NCBI GenBank assembly: GCA_003116975.1
Contig: BGKB01000066.1
Location: forward strand, 62,001 to 126,000
Source: Aurantiochytrium sp. KH105
Lineage: Eukaryota; Sar; Bigyra; Thraustochytrida; Thraustochytriidae
Length of the DNA stretch: 64,000 bases
Reading direction: 5' to 3'
Shown: positions 19,806-29,248 of the stretch, one piece after another
How the letters are laid out: each line of letters opens with the position of its first letter
Numbering within the stretch: position 1 is the stretch's first letter
Position numbers and translations under genes: made by a program
The notes under the pieces: model-generated
The model's input: only the letters and a program-made list of their open reading frames with translations
The model's database searches: none
What the model was told of the DNA's origin: nothing

Positions 19806-19866
19806 CAGGCAAGGCAAGGCTAGGCTAGGCTAGGCAAGGCAAGGCAAGGCAAGGCTAGGCAAGGCA
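19806..19866. repeat. AAGGC/TAGGC pentanucleotide array
   Basis: About twelve units alternating between AAGGC and TAGGC, about 730 bp upstream of the kinase start. Related AAGC/AAGGC words occur in several other intergenic gaps. Confidence 0.85.
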
Positions 19867-20596
19867 GACGCAGCAGCGCAGCGCGGCGCAGCGCAGAGCC
19901 AAGACAGGCCGAGACAGGCCAAGACAGGCCAGGCCAAGCCAAGCCAAGCCACGCCGGCGAACAGATAGATAGCGGCGAAGCAAGCACCTTTCCGCGGCCT
20001 CCTCGGGTTCAAGTTGGCGTGCTGCGACCTCGCACGGCAATCTGTCTATCTATCGTCCGTCGATCCATCGATCGATCGTCTGCCAACAATCGATCGAGCT
20101 GGAGCTCGCGATCATCGATCTCACCTCTGGCCGCGTGAGACAGGCCACGGCGCTGCGTACTTTGCGACTCTTCCCTGTCTCTGATTGATTCTTTGCTTGT
20201 CTGTCTGACTGCCTGTCTGTCTGTCTGTCTGCTGTCTGTAGCAGGCAGTACGGAGTGCGGAGGAGCACAGTGAAGTAGACCTCGCCCGCCCCGCCCCGTC
20301 GCGCGGCGAGACGCGACGGTCGGGCAGGCAGACGAGCAAGCAGGCAGGCAGGCGGCGAGCGAGCGAGCGAGCGAGCGAGCAGGAAGAGGAGGGCGAGGCT
20401 GCGTGCGCGAGCTGCACAAAGAGGCCCAGCCGCGTTTGCCACGCGGCGCGCGTCGAGCCATCGAGCGGCCCACCGATCCATCGGGGTCAGAACGAAGAAA
20501 CGTGGAGAAAAAGCACGGGGCCCGAGCGCCACGAACGCGGAGAAAGAAAGGCGCTGGAGGCCACCGAAGCTGATCTGACTTGCGTCGCCGAGCAAA

Positions 20597-23500
20597 ATGA
20601 TGATGGACCGCGCGCAGCTGAATGCGAGCTTTAACTTGCCAGAGGGATGGTACGCCGAGTTCGACAGGAGCACCCGGCGCGTATACTTTTGGAATGTACA
20701 CACGAAGGAGCGCACGTGGGTCGAGCCGTCGCGTGCAGACGTGCGGAATCATGGCCCGCGAGCGGCCTTGGCGGGACTCCATGCCCACGCCGGAGCCGCC
20801 TCGGCTACTGCTTCCAAGACTGCCTCGCGTGTGAACCGATCCACCAACGACTATGCAAGCGATGGCAGCTACCCAAGCCTTTCCTCGCCCATGGCGGCAA
20901 GCTGCATGATTTCAACGCAGCCCGAAGAGAACCTGCGCTTGCAGTCTGACCGCTCTTCTTCATCATCATCACTAGGCTCCAACACCGCCAGTCCAAATCC
21001 TACGACTGGCGCGCGATCTTCCTTGGGACGCGCTGATTACAGCGACTCGAGAGCACACAATGTAAGCCATCGGCATCCGGGCGTCTCTGCCGGCGTTTCG
21101 GCCTCAGGAATGACCTTTGTGTCCTCGCCTCCGACGGCGGTGCACCCTGGCGCCGCTGCGGCGTCAGGATCTATCCTGTCGCAAAACGTGTCACCCAGTG
21201 CTGCCACCGCGGCAGGCCCCAGTGGAGCGTCAGATATCACCTCCGCCGCCACCGCGGCAGGAGGAGGGAACGAGCACGCCATGATGAGCGACGATCACAA
21301 AATCAGTCACCGCACAGCCGGAGCGCGAGAATTAAGGCCCTCGTCTCTGTCGAGGATGGACCTCTCGGACGACAACGAGGACAGCAACCACAAATTAAAA
21401 TCCAACGAGGGCCCTGGGCAAGGGCCGCACGCCAGCGAGCGCTCTGCCTCGGGAAGAGCCGAAGGCGAGGCCATCAAGCACGGCGAGACCTCCCCAGTTG
21501 CCCCCATTCATAAACGACAGCGCGCAACGACGGATCAGTCGTCCAACGCGCGATCACGCGATAGCCTCGCAGGCCCAGCGGGTCACAGCGGCTCTGACAG
21601 CTCGGGCCCGGGTCGCGACAAGGAAATCTCGAACGCCGTGGAGATCAAGCGATCCGACTCGCAGGCTTCACGGACTTCCACAGGATCCGAGTCTCCGGGA
21701 ATGCGCATGGTTTCGCGCAAGCGCTCAAGCGGACTCGAGGTGGCCTCACCGCCGCCCCCGCGCAAAGGCAATCCCGATCATGCGTCGGGTAAATCGACGC
21801 TTTCCAAGGGTTTGTACTCGAGCATGTCGAGGATCACCAAGAAAATATCTTTCTCACGCGACAAGAAACGCCGCGAAGGTGTCATCACCGAGTCGAGCTC
21901 CTCCATCGATAACGGCACCGATCAGCACGTTGAGCCCACTTACCATTACAAGTCTGAAAAGGTGCAAGAACTGCTCATCAGGAAAGTCCAATCCGTCTAT
22001 CTCTTTCAAGCCCACCCTCATGAGCTCTTGGTAAAGCTGGTCGCCATGATGAGCAAGGAAGAGGTCCCCGCGGGCCACCGTCTCATTCAGCAGGGAGACC
22101 GCGGCGACTTTTTCTACATTGTTGAGGAAGGATCCTTTGACATTTTGGGCAAGAACGACAATGGCGAGGAAGATAATTATGGCACGATTGAGTCCGAAGG
22201 CTACTTTGGTGAATTGGCGCTCTTGTACGGACAAAAGCGCGCCGTCTCGATCCAAGCCGCGACAGACTCAATTGTATGGAAACTGGACCGAGTCGGTTTT
22301 CGCTCCATGGTCCAAGAGAACACGCGTCATGACATTCAAGAGGCCAAGGCGGCGCTCAAGTCTGTCCCTCTGCTCTCGGCACTCACCGACGAGCAGATGG
22401 ACCGCTGCGCAGAGGCGGTGCGCTTCATGGAGTACCCGCGCGGAGCTCAGATTATTCGCAAGGGTGAAATTGGCGATGTCTTTTACATTATCAGCACCGG
22501 TGAGGTCGAGGTGACGGATGGTATGGCCGTGGACGATGGAATGAAGCACCACCAACTCGTCAAGCTCGGCACACATGCATGTTTCGGTGAGCGAGCGCTG
22601 CTCAAGGACGAGCCTCGCGCTGCAAACGTCGTCGCACTGACGGATGTGCGATGCCTTGTGCTTGACCGCCACGCCTTCAACACGATTCTTGGCCCACTTC
22701 GCGAGGTACTTGACAACAACATTCGCGACAGCCTTTTCAAACAGATCGAGCTCTTCCGATGCCTCGATATCGCCGAGGTCGAAAAGGTGTTCTCTGCATT
22801 CACCTTGCAGACCTTTGCCGCGGATGAATTCATCATCCGCCAGGGCGAGCAAGCCTCTTCCTTTTACGTCTTGCGCAGCGGCGAAGCCGAGGTCACACAA
22901 GAGGTTAAAGTCAGCGAAACGCTTAGCAAGACGAATCGGCTCAGCACCCTCAAAGTTGGCGACTACTTTGGTGAGATGGCTCTCGCCGAAGGAAGCGTAC
23001 GCGAGGCCAACGTCATCGCCCGCGCTCCCTGCGAGTGCTTTGTTCTGGACCGCAACAGCTTCGAGGCCCTGCTCGGCCCCGCAGACGCCATTCTCAAGCG
23101 GGTCATTAAGACGCGTCGCCAGGAAAACGCGCTGAAAAAACGCGCAATCCAGGAGCAGCACGATTTGGAGGTGCAGGCTGCCAAGGCCGTCAAGGCACGC
23201 GCTTCCCGCCAGGAGGCGGCTCGAGAGGAGCAAAGGGCTCAGGAAGAGCCGCTCCAGCCGCAGGATCGCGCCGCGGACCCCTTGCGGGTCGACATTGGGC
23301 ATGGGAACCAAGGTCGCAGCCCTCACGCAGACATGGATCGTGCCGTTGTTCCTGGCGAGGATGACGATGACGACGACGTGGACGTTGACGATGACGGTAG
23401 CAGTGGTGCAACCGCCATGGATATCGAGCCCGCCGGCAGCATGCCGCAGTCCACCACGTCGTCGAGCGTGCCCCCGCCGCCAGTGGACTCGCCGACATCA

Positions 23501-24472
23501 CAGCAAACCAACTTTAGACTCTTTGAGTTGCAGGCTGTAAAAACTCTGGGCACGGGCACCTTTGGACGCGTGCAAATGGTTCGGCACATTTCCACGACCA
23601 AGACATTTGCGCTCAAGGTACAGTCCAAGGCACAAATCACACGCTACCGCCTGCAGCAGAATATCCTCAATGAGAAGCTGATTCTCTCGGGACTCCGCCA
23701 TCCCTTCATTATCACCCTGCATCAGACCTTTCAAGACCGGGACTGCCTGTACATGCTTTTGGAGCTCGTTCAGGGTGGCGAGCTCTTTTCCTTTTTGCAA
23801 AACTATGGCGCCAATCTGCAGCCTCTGCACCACAAATTTTACATGGCCTGTGTTGTTGCTGCGTTTGCATATTTGCATCCGCGAGATATCCTCTACCGCG
23901 ACCTCAAGCCAGAAAACATTCTCATAGACACCGACGGCTACCTCAAGCTCGTCGACTTTGGTTTTGCAAAGCACGAGCGTAACAGAGCGTTTACGACGTG
24001 CGGTACACCCGACTACTTTAGCCCTGAGCTCGTGATTGGACGAGGCTATGGCAAGGGGAACGATCACTGGGGAATTGGCATTCTCATGTACGAGGTCATT
24101 GCAGGGTACACGCCCTTTAGCAGCCCGGATGACAACCAGGCCGAGGTGTGCAAGCGCATCGTCCGACAGACGCTGAGCTTTCCTGAAGACTGCCACGATA
24201 CAGAGGCCAAGCATCTCATTTCGGGACTTCTTAAGAAAGACCCACTTCAGAGGCTGGGCTGCGGCGTGCGAGGTGTCACAGACATAATGACGCACCCCTG
24301 GTTCCGCCAAGTCAACTGGCAGCATCTTGAGTCCAAAAAGATTCACGCTCCATGGAAGCCCCCTGTTCGCTCCGAGGTCGATTGTTCCATGTTTGATGAC
24401 TACGACGAGAACTTTCAGGTCATTCCGTATCTGGAGACGGGACCAGCTGCGGCTTGGGCAGAAAATTTTTAA
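20597..24472 (+). CDS. Cyclic-nucleotide-dependent AGC kinase (PKG-like) with N-terminal WW domain
   Basis: 1291 residues in one frame. Order: WW domain (about 14-45; LPEGW...YFWN...TWVEP), a long Ser-rich disordered region with basic patches (about 50-440), three consecutive cyclic-nucleotide-binding domains (about 460-830), an acidic linker with a long Asp run, and an AGC kinase domain (about 977-1235) with C-tail. The kinase looks catalytically complete: glycine loop GTGTFG (985-990), K1007 in FALKV, YRDLKPEN with D1102, DFG with D1120. The APE-equivalent reads SPE. All three CNB cassettes keep the FGE...R signature. The residue after that Arg is Ala, Ala and Glu, not the Thr of mammalian PKG (Ala is the PKA-like state), so cGMP specificity should not be assumed. 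Three tandem CNBs plus kinase on one chain is the PKG layout; the WW fusion is unusual. Confidence 0.92.
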   Translation: MMMDRAQLNASFNLPEGWYAEFDRSTRRVYFWNVHTKERTWVEPSRADVRNHGPRAALAGLHAHAGAASATASKTASRVNRSTNDYASDGSYPSLSSPMAASCMISTQPEENLRLQSDRSSSSSSLGSNTASPNPTTGARSSLGRADYSDSRAHNVSHRHPGVSAGVSASGMTFVSSPPTAVHPGAAAASGSILSQNVSPSAATAAGPSGASDITSAATAAGGGNEHAMMSDDHKISHRTAGARELRPSSLSRMDLSDDNEDSNHKLKSNEGPGQGPHASERSASGRAEGEAIKHGETSPVAPIHKRQRATTDQSSNARSRDSLAGPAGHSGSDSSGPGRDKEISNAVEIKRSDSQASRTSTGSESPGMRMVSRKRSSGLEVASPPPPRKGNPDHASGKSTLSKGLYSSMSRITKKISFSRDKKRREGVITESSSSIDNGTDQHVEPTYHYKSEKVQELLIRKVQSVYLFQAHPHELLVKLVAMMSKEEVPAGHRLIQQGDRGDFFYIVEEGSFDILGKNDNGEEDNYGTIESEGYFGELALLYGQKRAVSIQAATDSIVWKLDRVGFRSMVQENTRHDIQEAKAALKSVPLLSALTDEQMDRCAEAVRFMEYPRGAQIIRKGEIGDVFYIISTGEVEVTDGMAVDDGMKHHQLVKLGTHACFGERALLKDEPRAANVVALTDVRCLVLDRHAFNTILGPLREVLDNNIRDSLFKQIELFRCLDIAEVEKVFSAFTLQTFAADEFIIRQGEQASSFYVLRSGEAEVTQEVKVSETLSKTNRLSTLKVGDYFGEMALAEGSVREANVIARAPCECFVLDRNSFEALLGPADAILKRVIKTRRQENALKKRAIQEQHDLEVQAAKAVKARASRQEAAREEQRAQEEPLQPQDRAADPLRVDIGHGNQGRSPHADMDRAVVPGEDDDDDDVDVDDDGSSGATAMDIEPAGSMPQSTTSSSVPPPPVDSPTSQQTNFRLFELQAVKTLGTGTFGRVQMVRHISTTKTFALKVQSKAQITRYRLQQNILNEKLILSGLRHPFIITLHQTFQDRDCLYMLLELVQGGELFSFLQNYGANLQPLHHKFYMACVVAAFAYLHPRDILYRDLKPENILIDTDGYLKLVDFGFAKHERNRAFTTCGTPDYFSPELVIGRGYGKGNDHWGIGILMYEVIAGYTPFSSPDDNQAEVCKRIVRQTLSFPEDCHDTEAKHLISGLLKKDPLQRLGCGVRGVTDIMTHPWFRQVNWQHLESKKIHAPWKPPVRSEVDCSMFDDYDENFQVIPYLETGPAAAWAENF

Positions 24473-24873
24473 TTCTTTCTTGGCCAATTTTGCAGAGCAA
24501 AGGAAATTTTTCTTTTTCTTTTTCGTCCTTTCCGTTTCAGTTTCTTGTGAATCATTGTTCATTTCCTTGCGCGATCGAGGCACGTCAGTCATCTCGAATT
24601 CGCTCGCATTTTTTTGTGTGGTATGGTTGCCTTGTAAGAACATTGTTGAGAGCAGCGAGATCCATAGCGCGCCCCAAGTATACAATCATGTACGTAGAAG
24701 AAGCATGGAAAGAGGAAAGGCTCTTCACCACATCCAAGCATGTATGGAAAAAGAAATCGGGGGGAAAAGGAAAAAAAGAGAAAAGAGAAAACATCGAGGA
24801 TAGGCCAGAAGATAGAGAGTGAAACATTACACGCGCGCACTCGCTCTCTGCGTACATGATAATCATCTTATGT
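24473..24873. other. Intergenic region between convergent kinase and LIM genes
   Basis: 400 bp, T-rich just after the kinase stop (24507-24530) and purine-rich near 24760-24800. It presumably holds the two 3' UTRs. No gene seen. Confidence 0.55.
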
Positions 24874-25935
24874 TCAAAGATCGCGCACGGTCTCACGACC
24901 ACAACCGCAAAACTCTCTGAGCTGGTCAAAAAAGCTCTTTGGTTCTTCGAGTCTTTGGGAGAGCCTCTTCGATTGACGCTTCGACTGGCGCTTTGAGCGT
25001 TTCATGGGCGGCGGAGGAACGAATTCGGGCTCCTCCTCCGGCTCTTCTTCCAGGTCATCAAAGCTCGGCGCGGCATAACGAGATTGGGAATGGCGTTGCG
25101 AGCTCCGGCGCTCCGCACGGCTGTTCGTGCTGCTCCGCCTGCTGCTCCGCCTGCTACTCCGCCTGCTGCTTGAGCTCATTCTTTTCGAGGTTGCCACGGC
25201 AGCAATCACTTCATCAGCAATTTCTTCATCATTCTGGTCCACAAGCAATCCTGCATCGTCCTCGTCGCTAAGCGCTCCGTCGTCGACGGGAAGGCTGCGC
25301 CACGAAGCCTCGGTGGCTGGGGCGCGCGTCGGCGTCTGGCCATCGTAATTTCCCGAGAGAATTCCGGCACCGATGCCGTAACCGTAACCGCGAGGGCCAT
25401 AGTTCTTGGCATAACATGCTGTTCGAGTGTGTATCACATCGACAAGAGGTGAGTACATTTTGCTCTTTCCGACTCTGACTTGCCTTTGCTCGCTCACCAT
25501 GACTTCGCCATGGCAAACGCAAGCAACATGAGAGGAGCGAACTTACTTTGGCAGAACGGGTTACCATCGTGCTCGAGGTGCTTGCCGAGCTCAATACGCT
25601 TCGAGCACGACGCGCAGCGAAAGCATGTCTTGTGCCACGTCTTGCCGAGCACGACAAACCTGTATGAACGTGTGTGCCGAGTCAGTCGCTGTCGCTACTT
25701 CAATTTCCTTGCCTTTGCTTGCTTGCTTGCTCCCATGCTTGCATTGCAGTCTCGAGAATTCGAGGACGCGCGGACAACTAGCTCTGCTTTGCTCCGCCCG
25801 CATGCGGTGCAGGGCAGTGCAGTGCAGTGCAATGCAATGCAGTGCCGCGTCGCTCCTCCTCGCCGGGCGCCGGCGCACTTACCTCTCGGCCATGTAGACG
25901 GGGTCGTCGCAGCGCGCGCATCGCGTGCTCGCCAT
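24874..25935 (-). CDS. LIM-domain protein (CRP-like), three exons
   Basis: Predicted join on the minus strand: exon 1 25935-25883, exon 2 25659-25547, exon 3 25418-24874; 236 residues. Both introns are GT...AG with GTAAGT donors, and the phases fit exactly (53 + 113 + 545 = 711 nt). Splicing rebuilds a complete LIM domain: C6-x2-C9-x17-H27-x2-C30-x2-C33-x2-C36-x17-C54-x2-C57. Cys57 is created only after the second splice. It is followed by CYAKNYGPRGYGYG, the hallmark of cysteine-rich (CRP) LIM proteins, which bind actin-associated partners. The rest is an acidic stretch, an Arg/Ser-rich stretch, a Pro run, basic KRQSKR repeats and a Cys-containing tail. A single LIM with an RS-rich tail is unlike animal two-LIM CRPs. 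The longest single frame (to 25500) reads into intron 2, so its N-terminus is wrong. Confidence 0.85.
25419..25546 (-). other. Intron 2 of the LIM gene
   Basis: 128 nt, donor GTAAGT, acceptor AACAG on the minus strand. It interrupts the last zinc pair of the LIM domain (C54-x2-C57). Confidence 0.85.
25660..25882 (-). other. Intron 1 of the LIM gene
   Basis: 223 nt, donor GTAAGT, acceptor ATACAG on the minus strand. It splits codon 18 (Arg) between the first zinc pair and the WHKTC segment. Confidence 0.82.
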
Positions 25936-26465
25936 CCTCTATCGCTTCTCTCGCCTGCCCGCCTGCCTGCGTGCCTGCTCGTCCGCGCGCTCCTCGCGAC
26001 CTCTCCGCGCGTTCAGGTTTTACTTCAACCAACACACAATCGAGAGTGCCGTCAGTCGTGGCACGCGCGTGCCGCCGCGCGTACCGTCCTCTAGACACAC
26101 GGTAGGGTCGAGGTAGGCTGGCAGGAGGAAGGAAGGAAGGAAGGAAGGAAAAGGAGAAACCACTTTATCCACTTGGGGCCGCTGCACGCGCCCCTCCGTC
26201 CCTTCCTCCGCCCCGATATTGGGCACGGGAAGGAGGTCGCATGCGGCTGTGGTTCGACTTAGCCTGGCTTGATGAGGCCGGGCTTGGCTTGGCCTGGCTC
26301 GGCGCAGCGCGGCTCGCAGCATGCGCCATCGATGAGGATGGGTGCGTGCGTGTGCGAGCGTGTGTGTGAATGTGTCTGTGGTGCAGTGCACACGTGCTTA
26401 GCGCCGCGAAAGAAAACAGAAAAAGAAGTCAAGATGACTCGACCCTCGCAAAATAAGGGGTTCAA
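25936..26465. other. Intergenic region upstream of the LIM gene
   Basis: No gene seen. It contains a GGAA run (about 26127-26150) and a GT/GC-rich stretch (about 26340-26390). It lies between two minus-strand genes and should hold the LIM promoter. Confidence 0.5.
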
Positions 26466-27278
26466 TCAAGGACGTAGCCTCGCCGATGCAGGTGGAAACA
26501 AGGCTTTACGCCTGTCGCGGCGAAGAAGAAGCAGGAGAATTCTCGGACTGTTCTGAGTTTTTGACTTCCAGAGCATCGGAAACGACCTTGCACTGTGTAC
26601 CTGCCAAAGACGACTCAAGTGCGGCCTGTGCTCGACAAGTATAACAGCGAAGTGAGCGTCAGTTCCCTGCCGACAAGGACCGCGGCAAATGATCAGCCGT
26701 AGAAGAAGCGAGGACATGGACAGTTTCGTTAAAACCATGGTGTACTCCAAACGAACTCGCGGCGAATCGGATTGAGTTTGCCAGGAAAGCGAGCTTTGGA
26801 GGCTTTGCCAAACAAGGTTGCACTTTTGGTTGCATAAACGTACGATGATTTCCGGAGAGACACCGTGCACGAGGACTCGTTCGAGTTTCGGCAGTTTGGC
26901 AATCGTCTCGAATGGCATGGTTTCGATGGGATTCTCACGAATGTCCAGCACGCGCAAACTAGCTAACCCAGAAATCTCAGGCGGGATTTCCCTAATTTTG
27001 TTACGCGCGACGACCAAGGTCTCGAGCGCCGGGAGGTGCTCAAAAACTGCAGTCGGAAGCGTGTCGATACGATTGCTGGTAATGTCAAGCTCTTGAAGCT
27101 CTGTGAGTCGCGTCTGAGCCACGAAACGCGCCAATTTGCAGACACAAGCTTGTTCAAGTTTCTCGCACATAATATTTCTGCATTGCAAATCAGTGCTTTC
27201 TGCCAATGCTAGCCGCAGCACATGCTCTCCTCGCGTCGCCGCCTTGGCTGCTGCCGCGAGCGATCTGGCGGTCGCCAT
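26466..27278 (-). CDS. Leucine-rich-repeat protein
   Basis: 270 residues if read without splicing from the ATG at 27278; the longer frame starts at GTG (27311). An N-terminal Ala-rich helix is followed by about four LRRs of 23 residues (roughly residues 57-150) with the LxxLxxLxLxxNxIxxLP pattern typical of short ribosome- or Ras-linked LRR proteins. No signal peptide or kinase is seen. The last 110 or so residues, after SPEII, lack LRR character and are rich in Arg/Leu/Ser. A GTACGT donor-like site falls exactly after SPEII (26843-26848), and a pyrimidine-rich CGACAG acceptor-like site lies near 26515. The C-terminus may therefore be intron or 3' UTR read-through. Function is not identified; LRRs are protein-binding scaffolds. 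Confidence 0.7.
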   Translation of the reverse strand: MATARSLAAAAKAATRGEHVLRLALAESTDLQCRNIMCEKLEQACVCKLARFVAQTRLTELQELDITSNRIDTLPTAVFEHLPALETLVVARNKIREIPPEISGLASLRVLDIRENPIETMPFETIAKLPKLERVLVHGVSPEIIVRLCNQKCNLVWQSLQSSLSWQTQSDSPRVRLEYTMVLTKLSMSSLLLRLIICRGPCRQGTDAHFAVILVEHRPHLSRLWQVHSARSFPMLWKSKTQNSPRILLLLLRRDRRKALFPPASARLRP

Positions 27279-27585
27279 GTCTGCTTCCGCTTGAAGCGAG
27301 CGAGCGTCCACACGTTACGAGCTCTTGAAAGAAAGCCTGGCAAAGCCTGGCGTCGCGTGACGTGACGTGACGTGACGCGACGTGGCGTCTCGATGCCCAA
27401 ACGCAAAGAGCTCTTTCGCTTCCGGTGCGTGCTCCCTCTCGTGTCCTCTTTGCCGCCGCTGCCTCTGTGCTTGTCTGCCGCTGCGCCGACGCCGCATTTC
27501 GCCCATTGACCGACCCCGAAAATCCGTAGTCTAGGCAACAAGCATTCATCCCTTCCCGTAAATTCGGGATGCATCATCGTAGAAG
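27279..27585. promoter_or_regulatory. Compact divergent promoter, LRR and cereblon genes
   Basis: 307 bp separate the two outward-facing ATGs, so any promoters must be shared or back to back. A short GTGAC-type repeat (about 27354-27377) is the only clear motif. No TATA box was recognised with confidence. Confidence 0.4.
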
Positions 27586-29181
27586 ATGACGACCTTGGCC
27601 GTCACGGCGCAGAACCGCGTGCGTGCGCGGGGAGGCGTGCAGGCGAAAGGATCGAGGAAGTCCGCTTGCTGGATTGATAAAAGGCGCGCGTGCGCCTGGA
27701 AATTCTCCTCGTGCGCCGCCTGCCTGACGGACGCGAGCAAGCAAGCGGCCGTGATGGAGGGAAACGGAGAACGGACGTCGCTTCGGGACGCGGCGAGGGG
27801 CCGCGGCGGCGGCGGCGGCGAAGAAGAAAACGGCCTTCTCGTTGCGCTTTCAGCTGATCTCGAGAGCACGAATCAGTCTACGGAAACAGCGCACGTGGAT
27901 CAGGCTCCAGGGAGAATCGAAACACAAGACGGCACGCAAACAGCCATGGAGGTCGAGAGCGTGCAAGACCCTTCAGACCTCGCCGAGGATCCACAAAGTG
28001 GCGGCGACACAGACCAGGACCGGCCATGTTGGCAAGGCAGGTCCAGTGCTGGTCTTGGAAGGGGCAAACAAGCGGAAATTCCGGAACCCGGGTGCGAGAT
28101 CGTCGCCTGCGTACTTCTTTTCCGCAAGATCCTCCTCATGCCATCTGAAGCCATGCCAATTCGAATATCATCAGAGTTTTCTCGTGAATTAACCAACGGC
28201 CTAGAGGATTCATCTCTTGTCACAATTACAGAGCAAATTCGATTTCCAAGGCTGGTGGGCCACCTTGAGTGCGGACATTCTCGAGGAGCAGACAGTGCAC
28301 TCATTGGCAGAGTGGGGACGCTGGCTCGCCTCGAGTCGGTGGTGTCCTGTGCCCCATCAAGGCACGCCTCGCGCGACTCGAATGAGGGCGATATAGACGA
28401 CGTAGACGACGGCAGTCATGGCTGGGCAGATGTGACAATTTTCGGCGCAGCGCGCTTCAAGATTGTCGCGCTCGAGCCCACGAGCGGTCTCTTCCACGCC
28501 ATCGCGCGCATCCGTGTTCTTCCCGACGAAGGAAGCGGCTCTTTAACACGCATTCCTTCTACTGCAACGAGTATTCCCGACTTTGTGCGGCAAGCGTTTG
28601 ATCCAGTGTCGCTATGTGCACGAATCGTGGCGTCTGGAAGTCGCCTTCTCCGTCCCTTTGGCAAGGAGGATCTGGCCGAGAGTTTTGTTCTCCCTCGCAC
28701 TCGGATGGAAACAGAGAAGTTTTCTTTTTGGCTTGCGCGGAATTTACCACTTGATATGCGCACCGTTCGCGCGCTGCTAGAGCTCAATTCAACAGAGCAT
28801 CGTCTACTCGAAATTCTCAAATTTGTTACGGGCGTGGAGGAAACCCTTTCCTGTGCATTCTGCAACGCCGCGCTCGCAACCACTGCCAACGTCATTTCCA
28901 TGTCAGAAGTAGGCGCTGCTGGCTCGTACATGAACGCATTCGGGTGCACGCACCAGCTACTCACACTCGATAAAGTCCCAGACGCTCGATCACGGGGCGC
29001 TCCAAGTTTGGAGCACACCTACTTTCCTGGGTACGCGTGGACTTGTATTTATTGCTACCAGTGTGAGTTTCACATTGGCTGGAAGTACGAGGCTGTTGAC
29101 ACTTCGTGCATTCCGCGTGAATTCTTTGGTCTCTTGCGCTCGGTGCTGACCACCAATCTCCCTGGGCGTCACTGGCTTTGA
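27586..29181 (+). CDS. CRBN: Cereblon homologue (LON-like plus CULT domain)
   Basis: 531 residues; an internal ATG at 27754 (MEGNGE) is a possible alternative start. Cereblon is the substrate receptor of CUL4-DDB1 E3 ligases and recognises C-terminal cyclic imides on proteins. An acidic N-terminal region is followed by a LON-substrate-binding-like domain (about 170-400; CEIVACVLLFRKILLMPSE) and a C-terminal CULT domain (about 420-525). The CULT zinc ligands are present: C423, C426, C490, C493. Aligned with human CRBN, H378 is kept (H477), two of three cage tryptophans are kept (W485 = W386, W499 = W400), and the third is Tyr (Y479 = W380). F402 is also Tyr (Y501). The gene diverges from the LRR gene. 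Confidence 0.93.
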   Translation: MTTLAVTAQNRVRARGGVQAKGSRKSACWIDKRRACAWKFSSCAACLTDASKQAAVMEGNGERTSLRDAARGRGGGGGEEENGLLVALSADLESTNQSTETAHVDQAPGRIETQDGTQTAMEVESVQDPSDLAEDPQSGGDTDQDRPCWQGRSSAGLGRGKQAEIPEPGCEIVACVLLFRKILLMPSEAMPIRISSEFSRELTNGLEDSSLVTITEQIRFPRLVGHLECGHSRGADSALIGRVGTLARLESVVSCAPSRHASRDSNEGDIDDVDDGSHGWADVTIFGAARFKIVALEPTSGLFHAIARIRVLPDEGSGSLTRIPSTATSIPDFVRQAFDPVSLCARIVASGSRLLRPFGKEDLAESFVLPRTRMETEKFSFWLARNLPLDMRTVRALLELNSTEHRLLEILKFVTGVEETLSCAFCNAALATTANVISMSEVGAAGSYMNAFGCTHQLLTLDKVPDARSRGAPSLEHTYFPGYAWTCIYCYQCEFHIGWKYEAVDTSCIPREFFGLLRSVLTTNLPGRHWL

Positions 29182-29248
29182 AATCGCAATACATTTTAAG
29201 GGTTTAGGGAAAGCAGGGAACAGGAAACGAAAACGACATACACAAGGA

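Larger units (their letters stand above)
17577..20596. other. 3-kb repeat-rich divergent intergenic region
   Basis: No convincing gene. Both flanking genes start outward from it, so it must carry both promoters. It holds a dense series of short tandem repeats: CT run (about 17749-17765), GACA array (18903-18941), TTTC array (19268-19347), GGCA array (19427-19459), GTGC array (19760-19783), AAGGC/TAGGC array (19806-19866), CTGT runs (about 20195-20238) and a GCGA array (about 20355-20381), with GC-rich stretches between. Open frames of 60-260 codons here have low-complexity, repeat-derived products. Confidence 0.6.

Noticed and set aside
18903-20381. CRISPR-like or satellite array
   Set aside because: These are simple tandem tetra- and pentanucleotides with no unique spacers.
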